Assembly (NCBI GenBank): GCA_003564655.1
Contig: PXES01000180.1
Span: forward strand, 1-20,399
Length of the DNA stretch: 20,399 nucleotides
Reading direction: 5' to 3'
Source: Paracoccaceae bacterium
GTDB lineage: Bacteria; Pseudomonadota; Alphaproteobacteria; Rhodobacterales; Rhodobacteraceae
Shown here: positions 7,946 through 16,057 of the stretch, in pieces
How positions within the stretch are numbered: the stretch's first letter is position 1
Layout of the letters: each line of letters begins with the position of its first letter
The notes under the pieces: generated by a model
The model's database searches: none
Seen by the model: the letters and a program-made list of their open reading frames with translations, nothing else
What the model was told of the DNA's origin: nothing
Translations under genes and position numbers: made by a program

Positions 7946-9042
7946 GGGCCTCTCCCTGCGTCTTCGGATGGTTCGGGCGAACTGGCGCGGTCTTTCGCTT
8001 CGCTGACGCGCGCAGCGATGCGGCGCAGCAACGCGGCCCAGAACCCCAGCGACCAGGCTATCTGCATGATCGCGCCCGGCACGCCGCACAACAGGGTATC
8101 CGGCGCGCGCTGGCGCAGGGCGGCGCACCCCCCGGCAATCAGGCACGTCACCAGCCAGAGCCCCGGTAAAAGCACCAGTGGCGTCCAGAGCGGCGCCAGC
8201 CCCCCAACTGCCACCAGCGGCGCGAGCGCGATCAGCGGAACGTGCCGCCCTTGAAGGCTGGCGCGGTGCTTGCTGGCCGTCGCCAGCCGACCAGCGCCGA
8301 AAGCGGCATATTGCCGTGCCAGCCCGTCCAGCGTGTCCCGCGGGAAATACCCGATCCCGGTGGCACCCGTCAGCCAGATGCGATGGCCCGCCAGCCCCAG
8401 CCGGTGATCCAGTTCGGCATCCTCATTATGGCTGAATCTCTCGTCATACCCACCCACGGCACGAAAGGCCGAGACACGCATGAGCGCGTGATGGCCATGT
8501 TCGACGAAGCGGCCTTCGCCTGCGTTGCGATGGGCTGATCCGCCATTTCCGAACAGGGCATTCTGCGCGGCGGCAATGTTGCGCTGCACGACCCCCTCGC
8601 CAGTGGCGTGCATGCGCACCACCACGCTGTCGGCACCGGTGCGCCGGGCCTCTGACAGCAGCAGCTCGCAAAACTGCGTCGGATAATCGGCATGGGCATC
8701 GGCCCGCAGCACCCAGTCCACCGCGTGGCCATAGGTGGCGACAGCCAGGTTGACGGCGGCGGATTGCAGGCGGCGCGGGTTGTGCAGCAACCGCAAATCC
8801 GGGCGCCGGGCGGCCTCGGCCCGCACCAACTCGACGGTTCCATCGCTCGAGCCGCCATCGACGACCACCAGATGCGCGCCCAGAAGCTGCGCGCCATCCG
8901 ACAACGCAGCGATCACCGCAAGGATGTGACGGGCCTCATTCAATGTGGGGATGACCACGACGATCCGGCCCGGCGGTGCAAACGGGTCGCGCGCTGCCGG
9001 ACGCGGGGCAGACCGTGGCGGCAGGGTCAGCGCCTCCGTCAT
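7942..9042 (-). CDS. exoA: ExoA-like family 2 glycosyltransferase
   Basis: A 366-residue GT2 enzyme. Sinorhizobium ExoA adds the first glucose, beta-1,3-linked, to the lipid-linked galactose made by ExoY. Visible motifs are VVVIPTLNEA (28-37), VVDGGSSDGT (60-69), the metal-binding DAHADYP (115-121), GTGGSAHR-like GNGGSAHR (165-172), HGHHALMR (182-189) and SHNEDAELD (204-212). The C-terminal third carries two or three hydrophobic helices (about 265-345), typical of membrane-anchored ExoA. The match to my memory of ExoA is close through the HGHHALMR and HNEDAELD blocks. The ATG at 9042 overlaps the exoL stop as ATGA, and the gene's own stop overlaps the exoP start in the same way. Confidence 0.88.
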   Translation of the reverse strand: MTEALTLPPRSAPRPAARDPFAPPGRIVVVIPTLNEARHILAVIAALSDGAQLLGAHLVVVDGGSSDGTVELVRAEAARRPDLRLLHNPRRLQSAAVNLAVATYGHAVDWVLRADAHADYPTQFCELLLSEARRTGADSVVVRMHATGEGVVQRNIAAAQNALFGNGGSAHRNAGEGRFVEHGHHALMRVSAFRAVGGYDERFSHNEDAELDHRLGLAGHRIWLTGATGIGYFPRDTLDGLARQYAAFGAGRLATASKHRASLQGRHVPLIALAPLVAVGGLAPLWTPLVLLPGLWLVTCLIAGGCAALRQRAPDTLLCGVPGAIMQIAWSLGFWAALLRRIAARVSEAKDRASSPEPSEDAGRGP

Positions 9043-10313
9043 CCGACCGCCTCCAGCGCAGACAGCCCACGCTCCTCGGTGTTGGCTGACCTGGGCGTCA
9101 AGGGCGCGGACCGCCCCGCCAGCAGATCGACCAGTCGTTGGCAATCCTGCTGTGTGGCTCGCCAGGCTGCCGGGCCGTGGGCGGCGACCTGCCGCCGCAT
9201 CGCCTCGAGCGTCGCCGCGTCCAGTGCCAGCAGGCGGTCACGCAGTCGGCACGGCTCCAACCCCTGCAGCACGAGGCCCAATCCGCGTTGGGTCAGAAAT
9301 CGGCCTGTTTCGGTCCCGGCCAGCGCCAGCGGCACGGCGCCATGCAGGCAGCTTTCGTATAGCCGGTTGGGCAGCAGCCAGTCCGAATTTGCGCCTGCAT
9401 CAAAGCGGTCCACCAGCCAGGCGATATCGATCGCGCCATAGATGCGGGCCAGATCGTCGGGATAGGCATAGGCGCCGTGGAACGTGATGTGCGGATTGGC
9501 CGCCAGCACCCTGTCCAGATCCGGCAAGGCATCGCGCGCAGGCCGTCCCCGGAGCACCACGCGGATCCGCCCGCCTGCCAACCGGCTCAGCCGGTCGAGG
9601 CAGCCGAGCGAGGCGGCACAGCGCAGCACACCAAACCAGCCGATGACCAGAGGCGGGTCGCCTCCTTGCCGCTGCAGTCGCGGGGGCGCGGCCACAGGGG
9701 CTGACGGGTCCCAGAACTTGTTTTCGACCAGCCAGACCGGCGCGGTCGTCTGCCTGTGGCGGAGGAAATGGGCCGACTCGAACCGCGCCGACGAGACGAT
9801 GACACCATCCAGCCTGCGGCAAAGCCCGCGTTCGATGCGCCGCAAGAGCCGCGCGGCAAGACCGCCGCCGACCAGCAGGCGGTGGATGTCCAAGACCTCA
9901 TAGACCAGCCGCGGCGGGGCCCTGCCGTCTGTCGCAGCGCGCAACCTCTGCGCGAGCGGCAGAATCTCGAGGTTTCGCGCAAGGATCACGTCCGGCCACC
10001 AGCCGGGCCACCAGCCCCGTTGCTGCAGGTCTCCGCCAAGCAACGGCCTGAGCGCGCTGCCGGTGCGGCGCAAGAACTGGCCGGGATGCGTGCGCCCCAA
10101 AACCAGCGCAGGCCCTGGCGACGGGGTTGCGGCCCGGCGGAACCCGGCCAGCCGCAACTCGGCCCCCCCGGCCTCCAGCATGGCAACGCGCCGCCACGTG
10201 GCCGGATCGTCAAGATCGGAGGTCAGGTAGAGCACCTGCAGCGGCCGCTCGCAGCGCGGCGTTTCGGGCGTGCATGAGGTTGCTTGCCATGCGGCGGTAG
10301 GAGCCTGCGCCAT
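9039..10313 (-). CDS. exoL: ExoL-like GT-B glycosyltransferase
   Basis: A 424-residue cytoplasmic glycosyltransferase without membrane helices and with a GT-B (GT1/GT4-like) layout. In Sinorhizobium, ExoL adds the second glucose to the repeat unit. Supporting motifs are LYLTSDLDDPATWRR (28-42), ARNLEILPLAQR (112-123), YEVLDIHR (138-145), a nucleotide-side strand VIGWFGVLR (223-231) and LLPNRLYES (313-321). The glutamate of NRLYES stands where retaining GT4 enzymes bind the donor sugar. The order of blocks follows ExoL as I recall it. I chose the ATG at 10313, which shares one base with the exoO stop (TGATG) and has GGAGG seven bases upstream. A GTG one codon earlier is possible. Confidence 0.8.
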   Translation of the reverse strand: MAQAPTAAWQATSCTPETPRCERPLQVLYLTSDLDDPATWRRVAMLEAGGAELRLAGFRRAATPSPGPALVLGRTHPGQFLRRTGSALRPLLGGDLQQRGWWPGWWPDVILARNLEILPLAQRLRAATDGRAPPRLVYEVLDIHRLLVGGGLAARLLRRIERGLCRRLDGVIVSSARFESAHFLRHRQTTAPVWLVENKFWDPSAPVAAPPRLQRQGGDPPLVIGWFGVLRCAASLGCLDRLSRLAGGRIRVVLRGRPARDALPDLDRVLAANPHITFHGAYAYPDDLARIYGAIDIAWLVDRFDAGANSDWLLPNRLYESCLHGAVPLALAGTETGRFLTQRGLGLVLQGLEPCRLRDRLLALDAATLEAMRRQVAAHGPAAWRATQQDCQRLVDLLAGRSAPLTPRSANTEERGLSALEAVG

Positions 10314-11671
10314 CACGCTTCCTCCGCGGTCATCTTGCGACAGTGGTGGGCGGCGTCCCGGTCGGCTGCAGGCCGGGGGTCCGCCGCTGTGTCCAGCAGC
10401 CCTGCAGCGGCACGGGCCGAGCGGCAGCGCGGCAAGAGCCCCAGTGCAAAGGCGCCCGCCTCGTCATGCGCGACGACCTCGAGGTCGCGGATGCAATCCA
10501 GGCGGACCAGCTCTGCCCAGGTCTGCGGCGCAGACGGGTCCCAGCCGAATTCGGTCAGCTCGGGCACTTCGAACACCATATGTCCCGCGGGAATGTCAGC
10601 AGGCCGGCCGGCAGGCCCGCAGAGGATCACCTGCAGTCGCCCGGCCGGTTCAGCCTGCCGGAACCACAACCAGCGCTGCGTCCTTTCGCCCAGACTGCGC
10701 CCCAAAGCGGGCCAGTTGCGCGGATCTCCGATCAGGCGGCATGCCGCCTCGGCCCAGGATCCGGCTTTCAATGCGGCTATGGCCCTCGCATATCGCAGGG
10801 CGCGGGTGTGTTGTCGTATCCTGCGGCAGATCGCCCGCGCCTCGGCCTCGCGACCGGGCGGCAACTGAAACAGAATGGTACGCTGGGCTGCGATCATGTG
10901 CTCCAGCGCCTGCACCCCGTAGCGGTGCGACGCCGATCCGGGATGCCGTCGGTAGAGGTAGAGCGCATCGGGGATCACCGCAAAGCGCGCTCCTGCCAGC
11001 ATCAGCCGGAGGTAGAGATCATAATCCTCGTCGACACGCAGACTCTCGTTGTAAACCAGTGATCCTGGCACGCCCCGACGGATCAGTGGCTTCAGATAAC
11101 CCAGTTGTATCCCGCGGGCACCGGCCATTTGCGCGCGGATCAGGGACAGCGGATTGATCCACGATGGCTGTCGCAGCGCGCAGCGCTGCAAGAGCGTACG
11201 GGGTGGCTCCAGAAGGGGCGCGCTGAAGAACACCTGATCATCGGCGACCATATCCGCGCCCAGGATCAGCGCCGCGCGCAGCAGCCGCCGCAGCCGATCG
11301 GGGTGCACGAGATCGTCGGAATCTATGATGGCCAGCCACGCGCCCGTGGCTGCCGCCAGCGCCCTGTTGCGTGCAGCCCCCGGACCGCCGGACGCGGCCG
11401 CCTCGATCAGCCGCACCCGGGCATCGCGGGCCATTGCGGCACGGACAATGCGGCAGCTATCGTCCTGCGAGCCATCATCGCTGATGATCAACTCCAGATC
11501 GCGGTGGCTCTGCGCCAGCACAGACCGGATAGCCGCATCGAGATAGGCCGCGCCATTGTAGTTGGCCATGACCACTGAAATACGCTGGGGCGCCTCGGGT
11601 TCGGGGCACGTTTCGGGTCGCGGACCGGGCGCAGGCCAGTGCGCAGGCGGCTGGATTGCAGAGACGCTCAT
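10313..11671 (-). CDS. exoO: ExoO-like family 2 glycosyltransferase with C-terminal extension
   Basis: A 452-residue GT2 enzyme. The catalytic domain (about 30-270) shows VVMANYNGAAYL (33-44), ISDDGSQDDS (63-72), the metal-binding IIDSDD (115-120) and a late VDEDYDLYLRL acidic block. In Sinorhizobium, ExoO adds the beta-1,6-linked glucose that begins the side chain. Residues from about 300 on, especially 340-452, form an additional region not needed for the GT-A fold. It is poor in membrane segments and I cannot name it. The start at 11671 overlaps the flippase stop as ATGA; an open frame continues upstream only inside the flippase gene. The GT2 call is firm; the choice of exoO among GT2 genes rests on motif spacing and synteny. 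Confidence 0.72.
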   Translation of the reverse strand: MSVSAIQPPAHWPAPGPRPETCPEPEAPQRISVVMANYNGAAYLDAAIRSVLAQSHRDLELIISDDGSQDDSCRIVRAAMARDARVRLIEAAASGGPGAARNRALAAATGAWLAIIDSDDLVHPDRLRRLLRAALILGADMVADDQVFFSAPLLEPPRTLLQRCALRQPSWINPLSLIRAQMAGARGIQLGYLKPLIRRGVPGSLVYNESLRVDEDYDLYLRLMLAGARFAVIPDALYLYRRHPGSASHRYGVQALEHMIAAQRTILFQLPPGREAEARAICRRIRQHTRALRYARAIAALKAGSWAEAACRLIGDPRNWPALGRSLGERTQRWLWFRQAEPAGRLQVILCGPAGRPADIPAGHMVFEVPELTEFGWDPSAPQTWAELVRLDCIRDLEVVAHDEAGAFALGLLPRCRSARAAAGLLDTAADPRPAADRDAAHHCRKMTAEEA

Positions 11672-13173
11672 GGTGCGGGTCTCCGGAAGAGGGTCTGCCG
11701 CAACTCGGCGATCTGCGATACCGACAGGACGAGCGCCACGCCGACATAGGCGATGGCACCCAACCCGATCTGCAGGCCCAGCAACGCCCCGGCGCCCAGC
11801 CCCGGCAGCACTGTCGACAGGCCCACCAGCACCAGCGCCATGGCCGCCGTCGCCAGCATCGGCACCGCCAGTGGCTGCAGGTAGCGCCACGACGTGATGC
11901 CGGTCAGGCGGCGCGCAATCACGAAGCAGCCGGGCAGCACCGCGGCATTGGCCAGCACCAGCCCCAGCATCATCACTGGCAGCCCTTGGCCCACCAGCAG
12001 AACTATGGCCGCGATCACGAGCAAATACCGCGACAGGTCAAAGGCGAACCACAGATCCGGCCGTCCCAGCCCATTGGCAAGGGCGGCCGCTGGTACATGC
12101 AGCCCCGCCATGAAGCCGATCAGCGCAAAGGCTTCAATCGCCGGGATCGCCGGCTGCCAGTGGCTGCCCAGCACCAGCGGCACGGCGCTTTCCGCAAGGA
12201 TGAACAACCCCCCGAACACTGGAAAGCACAGCAGCGCGCTGGCCCGCATACTATGCTCCAGTGCGCGCAGGTTTGCCGCGCGATCCCGCTGGGTCGCGGC
12301 ATGATAGACCATGGCCACCGGTGTCAGCGCGCCGAAGGTGAGACCACCCAGAAGGTCGAACAGCCGCCGCCCCAGAAAATAGAGGCCCAGAACCGTCGGA
12401 CCTGCCAGCAGGCCCAGCAGCAGTTGATCCAGATTGATGATATGCAGCGTGCGGTTACCCGACGAGAACACCCCGAACCGCCACAGATCGCGCAGGGCCG
12501 CGCGCCTCGGCCCGCCCCGAGGCCGCCAGCGCGCCGCATGCACGAGAACCACCAGCGAAACTGCCGAGGTGATCACCGGCGCCGTCGCCAGCGCCCAAAT
12601 CCCGTATCCCTGCACCGCCATCACCACGCAGATCAGGCCGCCCAGCCCGTTGCCGACCAGTGTGCGGACGGCAATCGACCTGAACTGCATGGCCCGGACC
12701 ACCAACGCCTGCGGCACGACCGCCATAAGGTCCAGCAACAGCTTCAGCCCCACGAAAGGCAACAGCAGGCCCAGAACCGGCAGCCCGACATGTGCGGCTA
12801 CCAGCGGCGCCAATAGCAGGATCGGCAGATAAAGCACTGCCCCGGCGGCAATGCAGATCCAGAACACCGTATCGAGATGGGCGTCTGACAGCGCGGCGCG
12901 CTGCACGATCGCCTCGCCGAAGGCGCCTGGCGCGGCGCAGCTGACCAGCATCAGGATCGCCAGCGCCAGCGCGACGGTGCCGAACTCTTCCGGCCCCAAC
13001 AGACGCGAGGTGATCACGAAAACCAGCGCCGCGATCAGCGCCGCCGACCCGGTGTTGACCGCCGACCAGCCCAGCCCCAGAATCGCCCGTCGTCCCCGGT
13101 CGGCCCCCACATGCGGCCGCACATCGGGCGGGGACCCTGCCGGTGTAACGATATCGCATGCGGCATGGGTCAT
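11668..13173 (-). CDS. exoT: ExoT-like Wzx polysaccharide flippase
   Basis: A 501-residue MATE/MVF-superfamily oligosaccharide flippase with about twelve to fourteen hydrophobic helices. It is expected to move the undecaprenyl-diphosphate-linked repeat unit across the inner membrane. Typical features are the first helix after a basic stretch (RRAILGLGWSAVNTG), ITSRLLGPEEFGTVALA near residues 55-70, the FGEAIVQR segment that follows, and a YFLGRRLFDLLGG segment mid-protein. The N-terminal about 28 residues are polar. The ATG at 13173 overlaps the exoF stop as ATGA, and the stop overlaps the exoO start as ATGA, placing it firmly in the operon. The flippase family is secure; the ExoT name follows from context. 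Confidence 0.82.
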   Translation of the reverse strand: MTHAACDIVTPAGSPPDVRPHVGADRGRRAILGLGWSAVNTGSAALIAALVFVITSRLLGPEEFGTVALALAILMLVSCAAPGAFGEAIVQRAALSDAHLDTVFWICIAAGAVLYLPILLLAPLVAAHVGLPVLGLLLPFVGLKLLLDLMAVVPQALVVRAMQFRSIAVRTLVGNGLGGLICVVMAVQGYGIWALATAPVITSAVSLVVLVHAARWRPRGGPRRAALRDLWRFGVFSSGNRTLHIINLDQLLLGLLAGPTVLGLYFLGRRLFDLLGGLTFGALTPVAMVYHAATQRDRAANLRALEHSMRASALLCFPVFGGLFILAESAVPLVLGSHWQPAIPAIEAFALIGFMAGLHVPAAALANGLGRPDLWFAFDLSRYLLVIAAIVLLVGQGLPVMMLGLVLANAAVLPGCFVIARRLTGITSWRYLQPLAVPMLATAAMALVLVGLSTVLPGLGAGALLGLQIGLGAIAYVGVALVLSVSQIAELRQTLFRRPAP

Positions 13174-14444
13174 TGCGTCACCATCCCCTCGAGACCGACG
13201 GGACCGCCGCGCAGGCGCTGGCGCGGCAAGGCCACGCTGACGACATCGCCGGGCTCCAGAACTGTCGCGAGCCCCGACAGGCGCTGCGCCTCTGCGCCGT
13301 GTCCGCGCAGGATCGTGACGACAGGCTCGGGCAAAGTGCGGGTGTCTTCGGGTGCGATCTCGCGCAGGCCGAGCCCGCTTTCGACCATGACCATATCGAC
13401 CATTGCCAGCCGCTCTTCGGTGTCCAGCCGCGTCAGAACCCGCGCCAGCTCGGCCTCGACCTCGTGCAGGGCACGGGTGTTCTCGATACGCGCGCGGTCG
13501 CGCAGCGCCTGTTTCTCGGCCTCGGCGACGGCGATACCCTGGCGGGCGCGCAAAACGGCGGTGGAGATGTCCAGCAACTGCGCCTCGGCCAGCGCGAGGC
13601 TGCGCTCCGTCTCGGCCAGCCGGGCACCGGCGGCGAGACCGCGCTGGGACAGGTCGCGCACATTCTCGTATTCCCGCCGGGCGCTGTCCAACACCTGCTC
13701 GATCGCCTCGGATCGCTTGGTCAACACGAGGATCTCGTTGCGCAGAAGGCCGATCTGGTCGTCCAGCACTGCCAATTCCCGCGCGCGGCGGTCACGGCCG
13801 AGTTGCAACATGCGGTTCTGGTCCTCGACAAGATGGGCAGGCCACGCGCTGCCGTCACCGCGCGGTGCGAGGTCCACCGTCTCTTGCTCCGCAATCGACG
13901 CCTCGAACAATGCGCGCCGGAGTTGGAGGCGCTCGCTCTCTTGCATCAGTTCCGCGACCAAGCCCGAGCGCGCGAGAAACTCGCGCAGATCGTTCCGGGC
14001 GTCGCCCGCAGCCAGCGGATTGCCACCGGCCATGGCCAGCAGCTGAGCGGCTGTCAGCCCGGGCCGAAAAGGGTATTCGCCCGGCGCGCGCACCGCCCCG
14101 GCCACATAGACCGGCCTGAGCGTTTTTGCCCGAACCACTGCATCCAGCAACGAGGACACGGCAAACTGGTCCCGCAAGCCGTCGCTGATGATCGCGGACA
14201 ACGCCGCCGGGGACAGGCCGGCAGCCGCGACCCGGCCGATGAATGGAATGGTGACCATGCCGTCACCCTCTACCTGCAGGGTGTCCCGCATCGCGTCCCA
14301 CTCTACCGTGCGGTTCTCGAGTGGCTGCCATTCCAACACCCGCAGCGACAGAATATCGCCAGGACCGATCCGATACCCCTCTGCCGACGCCGCGCCCGGC
14401 AAGAGGCACAGCAGCGTCAGAATGGCACTCATCCAACTGGACAT
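13170..14444 (-). CDS. exoF: ExoF-like periplasmic/outer-membrane polysaccharide export protein
   Basis: A 424-residue polysaccharide export protein. A signal peptide (hydrophobic 5-18, likely cleavage after GAASA near 21) leads into the PES domain beginning YRIGPGDILSLRV (24-36). An SLBB-type beta-grasp segment follows, VYVAGAVRAPGEYPF (112-126). Residues about 155-360 are strongly helical and heptad-like, suggesting a long coiled coil, and the protein ends with a second beta-rich piece. This domain order (export domain, SLBB, coiled coil) matches ExoF rather than the shorter lipoprotein Wza type, and no lipobox cysteine is seen. It should couple the inner-membrane ExoP complex to export. 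The ATG at 14444 has GAGGGAG eight bases upstream, 56 bp after the exoY stop. Confidence 0.8.
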   Translation of the reverse strand: MSSWMSAILTLLCLLPGAASAEGYRIGPGDILSLRVLEWQPLENRTVEWDAMRDTLQVEGDGMVTIPFIGRVAAAGLSPAALSAIISDGLRDQFAVSSLLDAVVRAKTLRPVYVAGAVRAPGEYPFRPGLTAAQLLAMAGGNPLAAGDARNDLREFLARSGLVAELMQESERLQLRRALFEASIAEQETVDLAPRGDGSAWPAHLVEDQNRMLQLGRDRRARELAVLDDQIGLLRNEILVLTKRSEAIEQVLDSARREYENVRDLSQRGLAAGARLAETERSLALAEAQLLDISTAVLRARQGIAVAEAEKQALRDRARIENTRALHEVEAELARVLTRLDTEERLAMVDMVMVESGLGLREIAPEDTRTLPEPVVTILRGHGAEAQRLSGLATVLEPGDVVSVALPRQRLRGGPVGLEGMVTQ

Positions 14445-14500
14445 GACGAATACTCCCTCGTATCACCCATCGTGCGCTGAAGTTTGCTGAGATCGGCCGG

Positions 14501-15199
14501 TCAGTAGGCGCCGCGCCCCGACAGGACGACAGCAAAGGTCCTGAAGATCAGCACCACGTCCATCTTTGCGGACCAATGGGTCACGTAATAACGGTCGAAC
14601 GCCACGCGACGGCGATAGGACACCTCATTCCGGCCGTTCACTTGCCAAAGGCCGGTCAGTCCTGGTCGGGCCTTCAGGTAGAACCGTCGAGACGGACCGT
14701 AGCGGACCATTTCCGACATCTCGATCGGCCGTGGCCCGACGAAGCTCATCTCGCCCAGCAGGATGTTGAAAAGCTGCGGCAACTCGTCGATGCTGTAGGT
14801 GCGCAGATACCACCCCAGCGGTGTGATCCGCGGGTCGTTTCGCAGCTTGCGCGTCCGTTGCCATTCCTCGGCTGCGGCGGAGTTCTGCGCCAGATATTCG
14901 CGCAGCCGCGCCGGGGCGTCCGGCGTCATTGTGCGGAACTTCCAGCATTTGAAGCGCCGTCCGCCATGACCGAGGCGATCATGGCTGAAGAACGCCGGCC
15001 CGCCGTCCGACAGCCTGACCAGCAGCGCCACCCCGACAAGCAAAGGCGTCAGCATCACGATGGTCAGCGCCGCAAGTGAGATGTCCATGAAACGCTTCGC
15101 CGCACCCCCGGAGCACTGGTCCGGGGATAGGTGTCTTCCAAATTCAATGGGAAAGGTTTCTGAGACCCTGGGCCTCAGTCTGAGATTTTGATGTCCCAT
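14501..15199 (-). CDS. exoY: ExoY-like undecaprenyl-phosphate galactose phosphotransferase
   Basis: A 232-residue polyisoprenyl-phosphate hexose-1-phosphate transferase that starts repeat-unit synthesis by moving galactose-1-phosphate from UDP-galactose to undecaprenyl phosphate. It has one hydrophobic hairpin (about 41-63) and the full set of family motifs: KRFMDI (35-40), KFRTM (87-91), SIDELPQ (136-142), FVGPRP (153-158) and RPGLTGLWQVNGR (178-190). It lacks the large N-terminal domain of WbaP/CpsE proteins, as expected for ExoY. The ATG at 15199 gives the usual ExoY size and has GGAG upstream. The frame continues to an ATG at 15232 and a GTG at 15268, which I consider less likely. It is the first gene of the operon. 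Confidence 0.88.
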   Translation of the reverse strand: MGHQNLRLRPRVSETFPIEFGRHLSPDQCSGGAAKRFMDISLAALTIVMLTPLLVGVALLVRLSDGGPAFFSHDRLGHGGRRFKCWKFRTMTPDAPARLREYLAQNSAAAEEWQRTRKLRNDPRITPLGWYLRTYSIDELPQLFNILLGEMSFVGPRPIEMSEMVRYGPSRRFYLKARPGLTGLWQVNGRNEVSYRRRVAFDRYYVTHWSAKMDVVLIFRTFAVVLSGRGAY

Positions 15200-15556
15200 G
15201 ACGGCGCTACTCCACAAAAGCACCGTGGGCATGACCCACCGGGTGCTCGAATCGATTTTGTGGAACACAAGCGCAATGAAATATTAACACATCTCCGGTG
15301 CACTGGAAGGGTAATATCTTCGCCCGAGGTTTTTTCAATTGGCTGCTGCACGATAGGCGTGCCGCGCAGCGGTTTCGTCCACCCGGTCGAGACGCAGGTG
15401 CAACGCATACACCATCACCGGGAACGCAATCCCTTGGCAGGCGCCCATGGTCTCCGCGCGCTCGGCTGGGAAGCGCATAGCGTTTGGCGATGCTGGCCTT
15501 GTCGACCGAATGATACTGGAAAGTGTCAGCGTGTCATTGGCCAGTTGCGCATGGGA
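15200..15556. other. Region upstream of exoY
   Basis: About 360 bp separate the exoY start from the stop of the HEPN-like gene. It contains the candidate exoY promoter (15311-15338), a short AT-rich stretch (about 15280-15290) and a near-dyad TTGTG-GAA-CACAA at 15258-15270. A 47-codon minus-strand frame (15478-15335) is open but has no convincing ribosome binding site. Confidence 0.4.
15311..15338 (-). promoter_or_regulatory. Candidate sigma-70 promoter of the exo operon
   Basis: On the minus strand TTGAAA (15338-15333) is followed after 16 bases by TATTAC (15316-15311). These match five of six and four of six consensus bases. Transcription would start near 15304 and leave a leader of about 105 nt before the exoY ATG. 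This is a match by eye only. Confidence 0.3.
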
Positions 15557-16057
15557 TCACGCGGGGTAGCCGCGTTCGATGATCATCGCCCAGATCTCTG
15601 CGTTCAACTGATGCAATTGCGCGATCGCGCCATCGATCTGAGCCCGCACATCATCGTCCAGCAACTCGGTCTGGCCAACCTTTATCGCATCGCGCCGATC
15701 AGCGATCCGCATCTGGATGGTGCGCGGTGCGCCACCATCCGGGTCGAAGGAATAGATGCAATGGTTGTAACGGTTGCGCAGCCCCGACAGTCCCAGCATT
15801 TTGCGCGTGACGTCGAGAATGCGCTGCCGCTCGGCCCTGTCACGCCCGGGCATCTTTGACAGCCGCTCGATCAGATCGATCCGGGCGCGGGTCGTGTTCA
15901 GCGTCAGGAAAATTATGACGGCAGTGTCCTTGCTGGTGCCGGCAAGCCCGGCGATCAGGTGGATCAACAGGCTCTCGGTGTTCGTCCAGCTGTAATTGAG
16001 CCGCCCGATCTGCAACATGATCGCGTCAAAACCAGGCGGCACCTCTGGGGGCGTCAT
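15557..16057 (-). CDS. Small helical protein with HEPN-like Rx4H motif
   Basis: This 166-residue protein is not confidently recognised. It appears mostly alpha-helical: helices near 9-38 (with WTNTESLLIHLIAGLAG), 43-68, 77-92 and 132-160. A conserved-looking loop LRNRYNHCIYSFDPDG covers 93-108. Arg94 and His99 (RNRYNH) fit the Rx4-6H motif of HEPN domains, which are found in RNases, toxins and signalling proteins, and the motif follows a helix as in that fold. There is no signal peptide or membrane helix. The start at 16057 overlaps the LuxR-type gene's stop as ATGA, so the two are probably translated together and may work together. The HEPN idea is inference from one motif and helical content; nuclease activity is not shown. 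Confidence 0.65.
   Translation of the reverse strand: MTPPEVPPGFDAIMLQIGRLNYSWTNTESLLIHLIAGLAGTSKDTAVIIFLTLNTTRARIDLIERLSKMPGRDRAERQRILDVTRKMLGLSGLRNRYNHCIYSFDPDGGAPRTIQMRIADRRDAIKVGQTELLDDDVRAQIDGAIAQLHQLNAEIWAMIIERGYPA

Noticed and set aside
7946..8146. N-terminal extension of exoP
   Set aside because: It overlaps exoA out of frame and is Arg-rich shadow sequence; the start at 7945 has a strong ribosome binding site and an ATGA overlap.
11672..11890. N-terminal extension of the exoO-like gene
   Set aside because: It overlaps the flippase gene out of frame with Gly/Ala shadow composition; the start at 11671 fits the operon pattern.
15335..15478. Minus-strand frame of 47 codons upstream of exoY
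   Set aside because: No convincing ribosome binding site, and its end overlaps the candidate -35 element of the exo promoter.
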